64,000 nucleotides of DNA, from contig NW_002060943.1 in assembly GCF_000150275.1 (NCBI RefSeq), forward strand, positions 5,996,644 through 6,060,643, given 5' to 3'. Shown piece after piece: positions 11,138 to 23,223 of this stretch. Positions within the stretch are counted from its first letter, which is position 1. Every line of letters begins with the position of its first letter. This DNA is from Trichoplax adhaerens (lineage: Eukaryota > Placozoa > Uniplacotomia > Trichoplacea > Trichoplacidae). The notes under the pieces are model-generated. The model was not told the DNA's origin. It did no database searches and saw only the letters and a program-made list of their open reading frames with translations. A program made the position numbers and the translations under genes.

Positions 11138-14100
11138 TGCAGATAAAACAGGATTGATTGTTGAATATTTAAAATACTAAATGTAAGGAAACTTAATCGA
11201 AAATTTGACTATGAGACGAAGATGTGCATGCATATAGGCGTGCATTTTTACTATCGATAGTACTGAATGTAGATTGAACAAGTTCGTACGAAGTAGAGGG
11301 CAGCTAGGACTGGAAAAGCAGCACAGCATGGCAGATACAGTACTGTATGCACGAGTGCAGTACAGTATTTTAATATGATAGACCAGAAAGAGCATAGTAG
11401 AGTATTTATAATGAGTGCAATCATGTTGCATTGATGACTGATTTACGTGATACTTTACGTAAAGATGAAAGGATGCAGCTCATAAATAGCAGTGGATTAT
11501 ATCACTAATTTAGTGTTGATTACCGATGGGTCGATTTTCACACTTACTTCGTTGAAGAGGAGCCATAAGGTAGCTGTTGCCAACCCAACGTAGCTGGAAT
11601 CTCCGTAACACGAGCAATGCTGCTCCAGCTTTTGCTCTCATTTGACTTACTTTTAGGCGTATTTAGGCGATGCAGCAATTACTTACTCCGCTCAATCGAT
11701 GGCACAACAATATTTCTGAGATAAATTGAAGTAGTTATTTTTTACAGAAGGCTACAACAAATGCAATTCTAATCATAGAGCAGTAAAAGTACTATGTTTA
11801 TTTCCAGCATGACAGGATTGATCTTGCCTTGATACTCGTAGTACTAGTAGCGTAATGTGGGTCCGGTACGTTAAGACCGGTAGCAAATCCTGTACAGTAC
11901 ATTGTATGCAGTATACAGTACTGTAGACTGTAGCAGGACTGGACTGTACACTGTACTGCACTTCTTCCTTTCCGCGAGACTGCGGCTAGGATTTATTTAG
12001 GCTAAAACAGCGACATCTGTAAACCGAAAAGTCCATGGACTAAACTTGACAACTTTAGAAAGAGTTCCAGTCATACATATAGCATAATAAACTATCATAA
12101 CGTCCGTAGATTATATCACGTACGTGTAATAGACTGTACATTGACGATACAGATGTGCCACTTGTCATTACAGTACTACCTGTTACCGTATAAGTACGCT
12201 CAGTCTACGATATTATTCAGCCCTGAGCTCTCCTCTCCTCACTCACAGTCTTCTTGCCTCCTCTCTTTCTATTAAAATACAAATAAAATGAGAGTAGATA
12301 TCCCTCATCCTGCACATTTGTAATATTACATTACTGTACAGTAGAGTACACTATTCGCACTGTACAATATACTGCACTATGCCGTAAGTACACAGTATTA
12401 TACTGTAGTGTATGTTCACGAGTGCAATGTACAGTAAGAGCGCGTGCTACATTGTGTACAGAACTCTAATATGAACCATTTTCAAAGAGTAGGTTTGGCT
12501 GAAAATGGTAAACATTTTGGGGTTTACTTTGGTTTGATTTCAAATTTATAGTGTTGGCTCAGCTGGCTTTCGGTATTGAATTCGTAAAGGTTTCAGACCT
12601 AAACCAGACCGAGATTAGGTGTATATAATTACTGATAAAATACGTAAGAAAGAATAGTATGTACTGTATTCTTGACGACAAGCACAGTCCAGCCAAGCAG
12701 ACTCATTAATTACAATTGCCATAACAACAATTATTGTACGTATCTACGATCATGCTGTTATTGACAGTACCGTTACATGATTTGAGGCTACAGTTGGTGA
12801 AAAAGGAAAACGCTAATCTATCGACTTTCATTTATTTCCAGTAATACAGTACTATTGCTGGAAAGCAGGAAACCTTGATACTAGTCGATCTTGCACATCC
12901 GGTTGTGCTTTGCAAGGGATCAACATTAATATATGACTCCCCTACATGACATGTACAGTACAGTAGATTCGTATTTCATGGACGCACATACTGTACAGTA
13001 TGTACTGTATACTGTATATATGACATACTGTATACAGTACAGTACATGCAATCAACGAGTTATTTATTGATATCGATACAGCCGATTTTATACGTATGAT
13101 AGACGGGAGTCGTACATTGGTGTTGATCCTTTGCAAGTAGTAATAACTTGTGTTTTATATTCCCTGTAGTATGGATTATTAAAAAATGCTGACTTGATGA
13201 ACGCTTATTATCAAAGGAAATCTGCTCCCGCTGTACGAGGATGCAGCATACAGGATAATCATTCTATACTCTCGCAGTCAACTACTGTCCTACAAGTAGT
13301 TGTTGTTGGTCTGTAACTGCGCCATAAGCACTTTTCTTTTTACAACAGCTATGCAGCATGATCGATTGTCGCCAATTTGTAGGCCATCCTCCCTTATTGT
13401 ATAGCTGCGGTGTAATACTGCAATAGCAACGCTGGTAGAGATCGTTATGCACTGATCTCTGTCATCGTATTATTCTAGACCAAAAGCTGTCAGTCACATT
13501 AGATATCATTGTCATCAGAAACAAAGAAATCTGTTAGATTAAAACAACCAAACAATGCCTTATCATGCATAATTAATCAAAAAAGTATTCAATCTTTTTA
13601 CTAATGGCGATATCTATAGTACTCGATCACGACTATCGCAATTGAATAGTCTGCTATCAAGTCTACAAAAATACAGGATGAGACTGTAAATCGTTGATTC
13701 CATCGATAGGGTATACTGTACTGTACTGCAGTTATCAAAAACGCCAAATAGCGTGCGACTCAATTTGGATTGTAGAGTAGTTATAATTATTAGTAACAGT
13801 TTATTACTGTAATTGGATTGAATATTCACTCCTAATTAGTTTATTTATTATGAAATAACCTCGACGCATGGACAGCGACCAATGTAGGAATGAAATTTTT
13901 CCTTCAGACTATATTCTACTATCAACTAAAGTTCTAAATAGGTGGTAACGGTGAATGAAATCAAGCTTGTAGACTCGATGAATACCAAGACAGACGACGT
14001 TACTCCTTTTCGTCAACTGATTGCTTTCATAGTTTTCTAATACTAAAGTCGAACAATATTGCCAAGTATTGTGGTAGCTATCAGAATAGTAGTAATAGAT

Positions 14101-14746
14101 CAACAAATTTCACTATTGACGCTATTAGCACAATTAAAAGCGGTTTTAAGCTGTTTATTTTCCTACTAAGCGTATCGAAAAATTGGGAGATAATCCTTTG
14201 TGCTATCAACTACACTATAACTATTGTAGTAGGTCGAGACGACAGTAACGAATGGACTAGGAAGCCCACTATCCTACAACATTAAAAATTATAAATTTCA
14301 TCCATCGTCTTGCAAGAAACGTAGTATCTCCTACAAGTTGTTAGTATTACTTGGTTGCTTTTCAAATTTTTGACTTTAAACACTAAATCTTGACTTCAGA
14401 CGGAGATCGAAAAAGGAGAAGAAAACAACCTACGTACTGTACTTACCAACCATCCAAATTATAACGCTTTACTTCTATAGTATACTTTTCTTTGTTGAAT
14501 TGGCTACATGTAGGTGTAAGTGTATGTATAGTCTATGAGCATACGGTATAACAAATAGGACAGCAGTGATTGGAATTAGCACACGCGAATTTTACAAGAA
14601 TACTAACAACTACGTAGAATTGATTCTAAATCATTGAAGGAAATTAATATTATTATTATTATTACAGTCTTTACTACTTGAATACACACTACATTAGCGT
14701 AAGGAACGAATTAAACTTGGCGTATTTTCTCTCCATTGAATACAAC
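11138..14746. other. Large intergenic region rich in pentamer tracts
   Basis: No supportable exon. Tracts of TACTG/CAGTA occur near 11336-11370, 11888-11960, 12330-12440, 12945-13050, 13712-13730 and 14433. A TTA/TAT microsatellite run at about 14647-14665 ends in a possible splice acceptor (ATTACAG, ending 14667), which could belong to a 5' UTR intron of the P450 gene. Confidence 0.55.
11888..13050. repeat. Dispersed pentamer palindrome tracts (three clusters)
   Basis: Clusters at about 11888-11960, 12330-12440 and 12945-13050. The last contains facing arrays (ACTGTACAGTATGTACTGTA near 12990, TACTGTATACAGTACAGTAC near 13027) that could form a hairpin or cruciform. Between the clusters is ordinary AT-rich DNA. 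Confidence 0.8.
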
Positions 14747-16300
14747 ATGTATTGGTATATATTTTTTGCCGCAGTAACCATATTATTTTGTTTAATTGGG
14801 CTGGCATTGGAAAGCATCGCCAAGTATTACGCCTTCGGTAGGGCTTTGCGTGATTTCCCTGGACCGCCTGCTAGTTGGGTGAATGGCAATCTCAACTGTT
14901 TACATGGTACAGACGAACAGACCATTGATGACTTACATCAACTAGCTAAAGAATTTCCGAAATGTTATCGATTCTGGTTAGGTCCGTTTCGACCAACGAT
15001 GCAATGCATACATCCTGATATTATTAAAGCAGTCCTAAGTGCATCACAAGACAAAGACGGCATTTTTGTCAGCTACTTGAAGCCTTGGCTTGGCAATGGA
15101 TTACTGACAGAAAATGGACAAAAATGGCAGCAAAAGCGGCGCCTTATTGGCGGAGCCTTCAATTTAACCTTTTTATCCAAGAGTGCACCTGTTATACACG
15201 ATTGCGTTAAGATTATGACAGATCATTGGAATGTGTATAGTCGCATGAAACGTACATTTGATATGTATGGCGATATCAAAATGCTATCTTTCGATATTAT
15301 CATGCGTTGCGCTTTCTCCGGTCGCTATGCATGTCAGGTAGTGGAAGGTAAACATCCATTCGTTAAAGCCTTCGAAAAAATGAGCTCTCTTGTTCACGAA
15401 CGCATACTAAATCCATCTATCACCAATGAATGGCTATATTGGATGACACGAAATGGTCGAGAATTTTATTCCGTATGTGATCTTGTTCACAAATATACTG
15501 AAGATGCAATCCATGAACGCCAAAAAGAAATGAGAAGGAATGATAAATCGCAAGACCGTAGTTATAAGAACGATTTTTTAGATATCTTATTGTCTGTCAA
15601 AGATAGCGATGGTCAAAAACTATTAGTAAATGATATCAGGGATGAAATTAATTCTTTTATTTTTTCCGGTTATGATACGCTATCCAATGGAATTACCTGG
15701 TCGTTGTACTGTCTTGGGAAACATCGAAGCCATCAAAGGAAAGTTCGCGATGAGGTCAATGCTTACTTACAACATCTGAATAAGCTAGAATGGGAAGACA
15801 TCACATCCTTGAAGTATACTATCATGTGCGTTAAGGAGGCGCTTCGTCTTTATCCACCTGTGCCATTTTTAAGTGGTCGTTGCCTCGATAAAGATATCAA
15901 AATTGAAGATGTAAAATTGCCAACTGGTTGTCCTGTTGAAGTTCCAGTAATATCCGTTCATCATCAAGCGGAATGGTGGCCGGACCCAATGACTTACGAT
16001 CCGCTACGTTTTACACCGGAGAAAATAAGAGATAGGCACCCATTTGCTTACCTGCCTTTCTCAGCTGGCTCCAGGAAATGCCTTGGACAGATATTTGCAA
16101 TGGGTGTTGTTACATTGGTGGTAGCCAAGATTATTCAACGCTACGATATTCGTCTAGTTGCAAATCGTGCTGTTAAGCAAAGAGTTGGCCTAGTATTACA
16201 GCCAAAAAACGGAGTATGGATTGAAATAGTGGAAAGGAATGGCACGGGTATCCGTCAAAGCGGGAGTAGCCGAAGATTAAGTAAAGTAACCTCAGTTTAA
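14747..16300 (+). CDS. Cytochrome P450, CYP4-like, single exon
   Basis: A 517-residue protein in one open frame. The ATG at 14747 is chosen because a membrane anchor follows at once (MYWYIFFAAVTILFCLIGLA), and the frame upstream has no ATG. Microsomal P450s are haem monooxygenases anchored in the ER. Motifs: a proline-rich hinge FPGPPASW after the anchor; helix I SGYDT at residues 307-311 (usual form A/G-G-x-D/E-T); helix K ExxR at E364-R367 (KEALRLYPPVP); the haem-binding loop FSAGSRKCLGQ with the thiolate Cys445. The FSAGSRxCxGQ form and the WVNGNL and LYPPVPF regions favour the CYP4 clan (CYP4-type fatty-acid hydroxylases in other animals), but substrate cannot be inferred. The gene has no introns in its coding part, unlike most neighbours. 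Confidence 0.92.
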   Translation: MYWYIFFAAVTILFCLIGLALESIAKYYAFGRALRDFPGPPASWVNGNLNCLHGTDEQTIDDLHQLAKEFPKCYRFWLGPFRPTMQCIHPDIIKAVLSASQDKDGIFVSYLKPWLGNGLLTENGQKWQQKRRLIGGAFNLTFLSKSAPVIHDCVKIMTDHWNVYSRMKRTFDMYGDIKMLSFDIIMRCAFSGRYACQVVEGKHPFVKAFEKMSSLVHERILNPSITNEWLYWMTRNGREFYSVCDLVHKYTEDAIHERQKEMRRNDKSQDRSYKNDFLDILLSVKDSDGQKLLVNDIRDEINSFIFSGYDTLSNGITWSLYCLGKHRSHQRKVRDEVNAYLQHLNKLEWEDITSLKYTIMCVKEALRLYPPVPFLSGRCLDKDIKIEDVKLPTGCPVEVPVISVHHQAEWWPDPMTYDPLRFTPEKIRDRHPFAYLPFSAGSRKCLGQIFAMGVVTLVVAKIIQRYDIRLVANRAVKQRVGLVLQPKNGVWIEIVERNGTGIRQSGSSRRLSKVTSV

Positions 16301-18209
16301 TTAAATTACAGGATGATAATATAATTACATAAGAATGATTTATACATTGTCAAAAATTATCGGTTATTATTCAACAAAAATCATATCTTACGGTCATATT
16401 TGTGGTATCTACTCACTGATGAGAGCGTACAGTTAAAGGTTATTATAAGGTGGCAAATTTATTTTTTGCTCTACGTTTTAATTTATATTTTATTCATCAC
16501 TAAATACTGTAATTATGCAGTAATTACTCTGAATTTTGCTCTAGCTTAGTCTACATATACTATAGACAATAGTCTTTAGACATAGATACATAATAAACAA
16601 TTATTCTGGACTTATATCCTTTACTGTAGTACAGTATGAAGAATGAATCGCAATCTATCTTCTATTAATTAATAGAAACTGACGTAAAATATAGCCCTAG
16701 TATCACATTCGTAAAATCTGCCAATCAGCATTTTTAATAGATTGACAATTTTAGCCTAGATACGATCAGGATTCCAGTAGCCCTTAATACAACAGACTAT
16801 TGTAGTATTATATGTATTATAGGAATTTCTTATAACCGGGAGTAACGTAAAACCGTAATATCTGCTTTCTAGTAACGTTTAATGTCCTTGAATTAAAATT
16901 AATGTTCTACATACCGCCATGCTTGCAAATATAGCAGGCACTCAGATTACTGTCGGTATGAAGATGAATGCATTCGAATATTGTAATATGTTTAGGCCGC
17001 TGGTTGTCTTAAGCTATTACATATTGGCGTGTTTCGAATAATGAATTAAGGATATATTCTTTTACTTGATTAATTAATAGAATATGAAGATTTTTTTTAT
17101 ATTAAATTATTGTGGGATAAATAGAAATGTGTGCAGCAATAAAAAGCAATATATTTTCGATCGTACAAACGTATATCGCATATTTATCTGTCTGATATTT
17201 TAATAATAGCTATGGATATACTTAAGTAAGTTCTGTTCATTGGTAGCAATTAAAAAATTTCCAGGTTAGGTATGAATACTCTATCATCTTAATCGAATTT
17301 ACAAACCCATTTTTTTAAGGACACATGTCCGTGAATTACGCCCTGAATGAACAATTGAACATGGTTACCTCATCTCTCATCAAGTTTATCCTAACTGTTA
17401 GCGTATAGTCCTGTGACCAACATTATCGAGTCTTTGCTAGGATAGTTGTCTTGTAACCTTCGTAATCCCTAATTTATGACTATAAATACTGATAGCATGT
17501 GATATAGCTCGTCTATACCACAATGCACTTTTAACCTTCACTAAACTATAGATATACGTAAGTATAACTTCGCATTCTCAGGTAAGTCTCGATTAATTTC
17601 AGGCGTGTATACCAGGTATACACGTGGGTTACTGAATCACTATACTACTGTACATTTGTATCTTCAATATATTGAGCCCGCATCCGTATACTTACGAATT
17701 ATGATAGCATCAACTAATGAAGTGAAATGAAGGAAATATAGACGAACATTCATAAGACGCTAGTGTGCTCAGGAACTGAAAAACTTCGCAAAATTATACA
17801 ATGCTTTTTATTCACATGCCTTTGTTGCTAGAATAAAGTACAGTAGTAGTATAAGTTACGACATAACTCACTGGCAATTTGCTTATGAAATAGATCAGAT
17901 TAGTTGCAAGCTGCATGTTATCATAAACTAGGGTACATCGCAGCAGAGTAAGAATAAGAGTTTAAAATTCTACAATGGCCTGCTACTACAAGCGAGAGTT
18001 AGTTCGAGCAACGAATGCCTGATTCAATTTCCCAAATCTTATCACAAAATGTTACGGTATTATATAAACGAATCCTAACTTGTTAGAAAAGTATCCATGA
18101 CATTTACACTTGTCAATTGTTGCAATAAATGTCAAGAAAGACAACTGATGAATATACCTTCAAGATACAGCCAATGTGAACGATTTTTATTATCTTATAT
18201 TTTACAAAT
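16301..18209. other. Intergenic spacer, no gene seen
   Basis: AT-rich sequence with a few isolated CAGTA units (16625-16640, 17835). A 10-bp perfect inverted repeat lies at 17604-17624. No exon recognised. Confidence 0.55.
17604..17624. repeat. Near-perfect 21-bp palindrome
   Basis: Arms CGTGTATACC and GGTATACACG flank a single A. It stands out from the surrounding non-repetitive AT-rich DNA. It could be a dimeric protein-binding site or a chance palindrome. Confidence 0.6.
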
Positions 18210-19669
18210 TTAAGCAACTAACACACAACTGCCACCCACATCTTTGATTTTCTTTTCAGCAGTTCGACTAAAAAATTTGGCCTTAACAACGACAGCTTGC
18301 TTCGGTAATAATCCTTTACCTAAAACCTTATAGTAACCCTAGAACAAGAAATTATACAACAGTTATCAAACATAGTAAAAACTATCGAAAGAAAAGCAAC
18401 TCATGCAAAAGGTATCCATAGTAATTGCGGTAATACTCACAGCACGAACAACATCAATGACTGGGGCCTTTTCAGTTTTCTCAGCATAGTGCGTTCTTGT
18501 CTGTTCGCTAACGAGAGTCCACAGTTTATCCACATTGATGGTTGGGCAATGGTACTTATTTCTCGTCAAGTGAAAGTATCGCATACCGCATTTACCGAAA
18601 TAACCTGGATGGCTGAAATACAAAAACGATTCCGATCTGAGTACTTCAAATTCGCTTATCCAAAAGAGAGTGGAATGATGTGGAACGTTTCAGTTCAACA
18701 TTTATTACAGTACTCGCAACAGTAATACGTAGAGCAACTTATCGCTACAGTCCTTTAACAATAATCACAACTAATCGTACTATATAAGTTACATTTGTGC
18801 ATCATCTGCTATGTGGGAGTCAAAGGAGTGATGCTACATATAATAAAGCGCTTTATACTTACTATTTGTCAAAGTTTGCCCTACGGTGCAACAAACCACC
18901 AGCATTACCTCTACCACCAGGATGCTTTCTGTGCTTGCCTAAGATTACAGAGAATTTAAAATTAACGACTTCTACGAAAGATAGGATCATTCAATATTGA
19001 GCGTACATTGCTCAGTTGCAATACAGCAAAGATAATCCGTTGCTACGGTTTACGATCTACTGGTCAATGACAGTAATAGATGTCAAGCTGATTTATTTCC
19101 TATAAACATCGCTAAATGGCATTTATAGTAAAGTAGCTGATATAATATACGATGAAAATCTCACTTGAATAGCTCAATAATCCAAATATACAGTATGATA
19201 CGAAGACAGAAAAAAGTCTTCCATGGAACTATGATAAATATATATTTTCTATCGCTCAATTCGATTGACATGTAACAAGCAAGTTCATTCACCGAAACAT
19301 AGCAAATTCGTTTCTACTGTTCGAATTTGCACAATATATTACAGGGACGACGTTAAAATCAAAAGATTAGGAACTATAGTACATACCAACACGGCCATGT
19401 CCAGCACTAACGTGCCCTCGCAACTTTCGAGTTTTCTTTTGACGAGCAACCTAAAAACAGTAAAGACTGACCATTACCATCCGTCTGAATGAACACTAAA
19501 TTAATCCATTTTAGATGCTTCTATCTTTGTTAAAACAAAAAAAAACTGACTATCTTTCAAGTAGAGCTATTTTTTCAAGTAAAGAATGTAAAATTACGGA
19601 AGACATTTAAGTGATTATGACTGATTCTGGAGAGATTCAAAACTAGATGAAAATTCTCAGACTCACCAT
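18210..19669 (-). CDS. RPL27A: 60S ribosomal protein uL15 (RPL27A), five coding exons
   Basis: Exons are 19669-19667 (only the ATG), 19450-19387, 18938-18863, 18612-18441 and 18338-18210, all GT-AG and in phase, giving 147 residues (human 148). uL15 is a component of the large ribosomal subunit near the exit-tunnel region. Diagnostic stretches are [54 protein letters not shown] and the C-terminal [14 protein letters not shown] to GGSCVLVA. The start codon is directly followed by the donor GTGAGT, so splicing joins Met to Val-Ala-Arg. A pyrimidine-rich tract just upstream looks like a TOP element. Introns of up to about 450 bp could host snoRNAs, but I could not identify one. Confidence 0.95.
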
Positions 19670-19683
19670 TTTCTATGCAACGT

Positions 19684-19706
19684 GAAAGAGGAGGAAGAAG
19701 AAGGAA
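19684..19706 (-). promoter_or_regulatory. Possible 5' TOP tract of RPL27A
   Basis: On the minus strand this is an unbroken pyrimidine run of about 23 nt ending 14 nt before the ATG. Ribosomal-protein mRNAs of animals commonly start within such a terminal oligopyrimidine tract, which confers mTORC1/LARP1-dependent translation. The transcription start is inferred, not seen. Confidence 0.5.
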
Positions 19707-19743
19707 TGTGCGCATGTATATTAGTCGTCGCCTAACCGCTTTA

Positions 19744-19885
19744 CAGTACTGAGCAGAACCGCTACAGTACATTGCACTCGGATTCTTTTGCTACAGCAGT
19801 ACTGTACAGTGTACATTGTACTGTACAAGCCAAGTACTGTAACTGTACTGCTGTACAGTACTGTACACTGTACAGTACTACAGGA
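19744..19885. repeat. Pentamer palindrome cluster upstream of RPL27A
   Basis: Dense TACTG/CAGTA units, including strand switches such as GTACTGTACAGTGTACATTG near 19799-19818 and GTACAGTACTGTACACTGTA near 19853. It lies within 100 bp of the RPL27A start codon and runs directly into a direct repeat at 19877. Confidence 0.85.
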
Positions 19886-20014
19886 TTAACAGGGCTGACA
19901 GGAGACTCTTCAGACAGACAGACTTTTATACCATAAGCCATGCACTACAGGATTAACAGGTAGTGTCTTCTTAAGCTGACAGAAGACTCTTCAGACAGAC
20001 AGACTTTTCTACCC
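19877..20014 (+). repeat. Imperfect direct repeat, two copies
   Basis: Copies at about 19877-19932 and 19944-20014 share ACTACAGGATTAACAGG, then GCTGACAG and ACTCTTCAGACAGACAGACT. The second copy has about 14 extra bases (TAGTGTCTTCTTAA) between the shared blocks. The first copy begins inside the end of the pentamer tract. Confidence 0.8.
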
Positions 20015-20947
20015 TAGGAGGCCAAAATATTGAAAAATTAGTTACTTAGTATGGATCTTCTGTATCTATTTTTTCTTGATTACTTGTACTAATTTAAGAA
20101 TATTCATCTCTTTATATAGCTATTTTACTATTTTGAAGCAGAACTTAGTAAATAGAATAGATTTCCAATATAATATTACTTAATTTTAGACAAGCAAGCC
20201 AATTACAAAATCGAGCAATCGCTTTACGTAACAGACCAGACACCCAGCGTATGTGCACTGCGCAGTACTGTACATTCGTGTAACAGTACAGTATGATACA
20301 GTACTCAGTAAGTCAGCATGTGATTTCGTTACTGAACACCAGCTTCAACACCTCCCAGACTGGCTCCGGTACAATGCGTACAGCAAAGTACTGCGCAAGT
20401 GCACATGGACAGCATATACTGTAGGCAGAGTCACGGAATAAAGGTAAGAGGAAGATGATGTCTAAAATTCGCAAATTTTAGAGGCTATAGAGTAGATACG
20501 CGCATAGCAAATGATTAATTTCTATCTGCGTATCAGTTGGCAAGTTCGCCAATTTCATTGGTTCTAGAAGATCATAGATTTCTATTTACGTATCAGCTTT
20601 GTTGCGACTGTACTCTAATTTGCAATGTGATACATTTCGTACTGACTTCAAGCTGATATTTCCTTAAATAACTGTCAATGTTTTGGATGATCTTACAGTT
20701 GGGTATTCTGCTCCTATATATGACATATTGATAGATATATGCATACGTACAGTAATTATAATCAAAAACATGGACAGCTGAGGAAATTCCCGTAATGCTT
20801 ATGTACGCCCTGTAAATAATTTCTAGTGGTGTATCAGTTCGAATTACATTGGTTCATATTTCAGAAATAATTGACTCATTCAATTTTTAATAAACATTTT
20901 AACTGCCTGACGTCGCAATCGTGAACCCAGTAACGTTTGTGCTTACT
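20015..20947. other. Intergenic spacer between RPL27A and the phosphatase gene
   Basis: A short pentamer tract at about 20260-20300. A partial repeat of GATTTCTATTTACGTATCAG-like sequence occurs near 20517-20535 and 20577-20595. No exon recognised. Confidence 0.5.
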
Positions 20948-23223
20948 ATGACGGATAGTAAGGGAAGACTTATGCAAGGCGAGCAAACTGACGAATTCCT
21001 TTCTGGAATTGATACCTTTTTCTTTGACTGTGATGGTAAGGCGATGGCGTATCATAAGACTTTAAATTTCTTGCGATTATATTTATGAAAATATTATGTA
21101 AGCAATTGGCACTGCCAATTCTTGACACTCGACCGCTATCATGCCAGCACTTATAAAGTACAGCTTGGTAACATACTCGTCTTTGTATCATGGCTAATGC
21201 TATTTCCAGCTAAATCTCCTTTTTAATCATCTTCAGGAGTTATTTGGCTTGGTAATGAGGCTATAGCAGGAGCAGTTGAAACAGTCAACAAATTAAGAGC
21301 TAAGGTAGAAAGAATGTACATCATTGCCATTGTTGTCCGATGCTTTATTATTTTTTAGCAGTCTTTTCCGGAAGGATTACTGTATTACTTTATGCACGTG
21401 TAATGTATAGATTGTACGCGTATATGCGAGTATACAGTACTATAAATAACTTCACTATTTAGAGAATAATAATATTGCATATTCTATAATTGTATTCACC
21501 ATTTTGTATACTTACACTGTAATTATATTAACTGATCAATGATTCTGAGCATAAATTACTTTGTAAACAACAGGGAAAAAGAATATTTTTTGTATCCAAT
21601 AATAGCTCCAAATCAGTTGCTAGTTACATGAAGAAATTTCAACGATTTGGAATTGAAGCATATCCTGTACGTTCTGCTCTAAACTTCGGAATGAATTAAG
21701 TAAAACATATCCTTGCACACTATTGCCTTAACCATGTGTGTTACATTCTGAATACGTAATTACTACAAAGCATACCTCTCCATACAAAGTATTCACTTAA
21801 AATGGTCGAATTGTAAATTGAGCACTGACATCCTTGCATCTTATCTATATACGAGTTACAATCTAAATTATCACACATTCGCAATACAGTGTACAAATTT
21901 TACAGCGATGTTGACTTTTTAGGATGAAATTTATGGAACGGCCAAGGTCACAGCATGGTATATAAAGAATAAATTAAACTTTACCGGAAAGGTATACCTT
22001 CTAGGCTCGGAATCGATGGCGGAAGAATTTGACGCTTTAGATATCTCTCATACTGGCACTGGGGTTAGCCTTTATACGAAATTTTACTAGCATAACATAA
22101 ACGTGTATCAAAAGTACTTTCGTACCTCAAGTTTCCTGTCTACCGCGTCATGAAATTTGTTAACAATCGATATGAATATTTTATAATTGTTGAAGTAGCC
22201 TGATCCCTTTCATGGTAACCTTGATACCTGTATAGGAAGCGTTTCGTTGGATGACGACGTAATTTCTACTTTACCGCTATCTAAACTTTGTTCAAAATAT
22301 TCTTAGCCAATTGTAACCACATTGTGGATTTAAATACTTAAACTTGTTTCTATAAGATTGGAGCTGTTGTTCAAGGACTAGATATACATGTTAACTACAT
22401 GAAAATGATTAAAGCCACCAGTTACTTGGCAAAAGAATCTTGTCTTTTAATAGTCACCAATGAAGATGATCGATTACCAGTTAGAGGGTCTAACATAGTT
22501 ATTCCTGGTGAGTACTCTCAAGATATATAGATTACAATTATAACATTCGTAAAAATACCTAGGATAACAAATTTGTCGATTGTAGTACTTCATTTTATTC
22601 ACGCTTTATGGTAGGTACCGGCAGTATCGGTGCTATCTTGAGAGTAGCTTCCAGGCGCCAAGATCGTATTCTAATTGGAAAGCCGAACCGAAATATTTAT
22701 GATTGTATCTTGTCTAAGTAAGATCGTTTCCCTAATAAAAATATACAAATATTATTAGTGCTACATGCATATACGATACCAATTCATTAAGCGATTTGCA
22801 AATGTTGTGAGATCCTCCATTTGTAGGCTATATCAAATCTAATCAATCGTTATACCGCAAACGTTATAATATTATCTATTACCTCTCAATTGCAGGCATT
22901 CTATTAATCCAGAATCGTCTTGTATGATTGGCGACAGGTATAAAATAGTAATCGTACTATTTTACAGAATTGACTCATGAACGGGAATAGCGATTAATAC
23001 GTGAATAAAATGATTTAAATTTACATTTTGTAACTTGATTCGTTTTATGCACTGCAGGATCGATACTGATATAGCCTTTGGAATAAAGTGTGGTTTCAAA
23101 ACTATTCTAGTATATTCCGGTGTTTCTACGGCAGATGAAGTTGAAGCATTAAGAAAAAAATCGCCGGAAATGCTACCTGATTATTGTTTGCCTACTCTTG
23201 CTGATCTAATGAGGATTCCTTAA
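20948..23223 (+). CDS. PGP: HAD-superfamily phosphatase, phosphoglycolate phosphatase/PDXP type, eight exons
   Basis: Exons are 20948-21035, 21237-21304, 21574-21666, 21923-22063, 22357-22507, 22615-22717, 22896-22937 and 23058-23223. All are GT-AG and phase-consistent, giving 283 residues (human PGP about 321, PDXP about 296). The family removes phosphate from 2-phosphoglycolate and glycerol-3-phosphate (PGP) or pyridoxal phosphate (PDXP) in the cytosol. Motif I is FFFDCDGVIWLG with nucleophile Asp27 and acid/base Asp29. Motif II is FVSNNSSKS. The catalytic lysine lies in LIGKPN. Motif IV is MIGDRIDTDIAFG. The C2-type cap region holds EIYGTAKVTAWYI. After motif IV come GFKTILVYSGV and PDYCLPTLADL, typical of this group. 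The sequence alone does not separate PGP from PDXP; the symbol is the nearer guess. Confidence 0.88.

Noticed and set aside
11177-11961. Minus-strand frames near 11.2-12.0 kb as upstream Twinkle exons
   Set aside because: Low-complexity Tyr/Cys/Thr content from repeats, no acceptor/donor chain to the Twinkle exon at 11137, and no mitochondrial targeting character.
14678-14746. Extension of the P450 start to 14678
   Set aside because: The codon there is TTG, and the extra 23 residues precede the membrane anchor. The ATG at 14747 gives a normal P450 N-terminus.
18939-19386. Possible intronic snoRNA in RPL27A
   Set aside because: Ribosomal-protein introns often host snoRNAs, but I could not find a convincing box C/D pair or an H/ACA hairpin-hinge-hairpin by eye.
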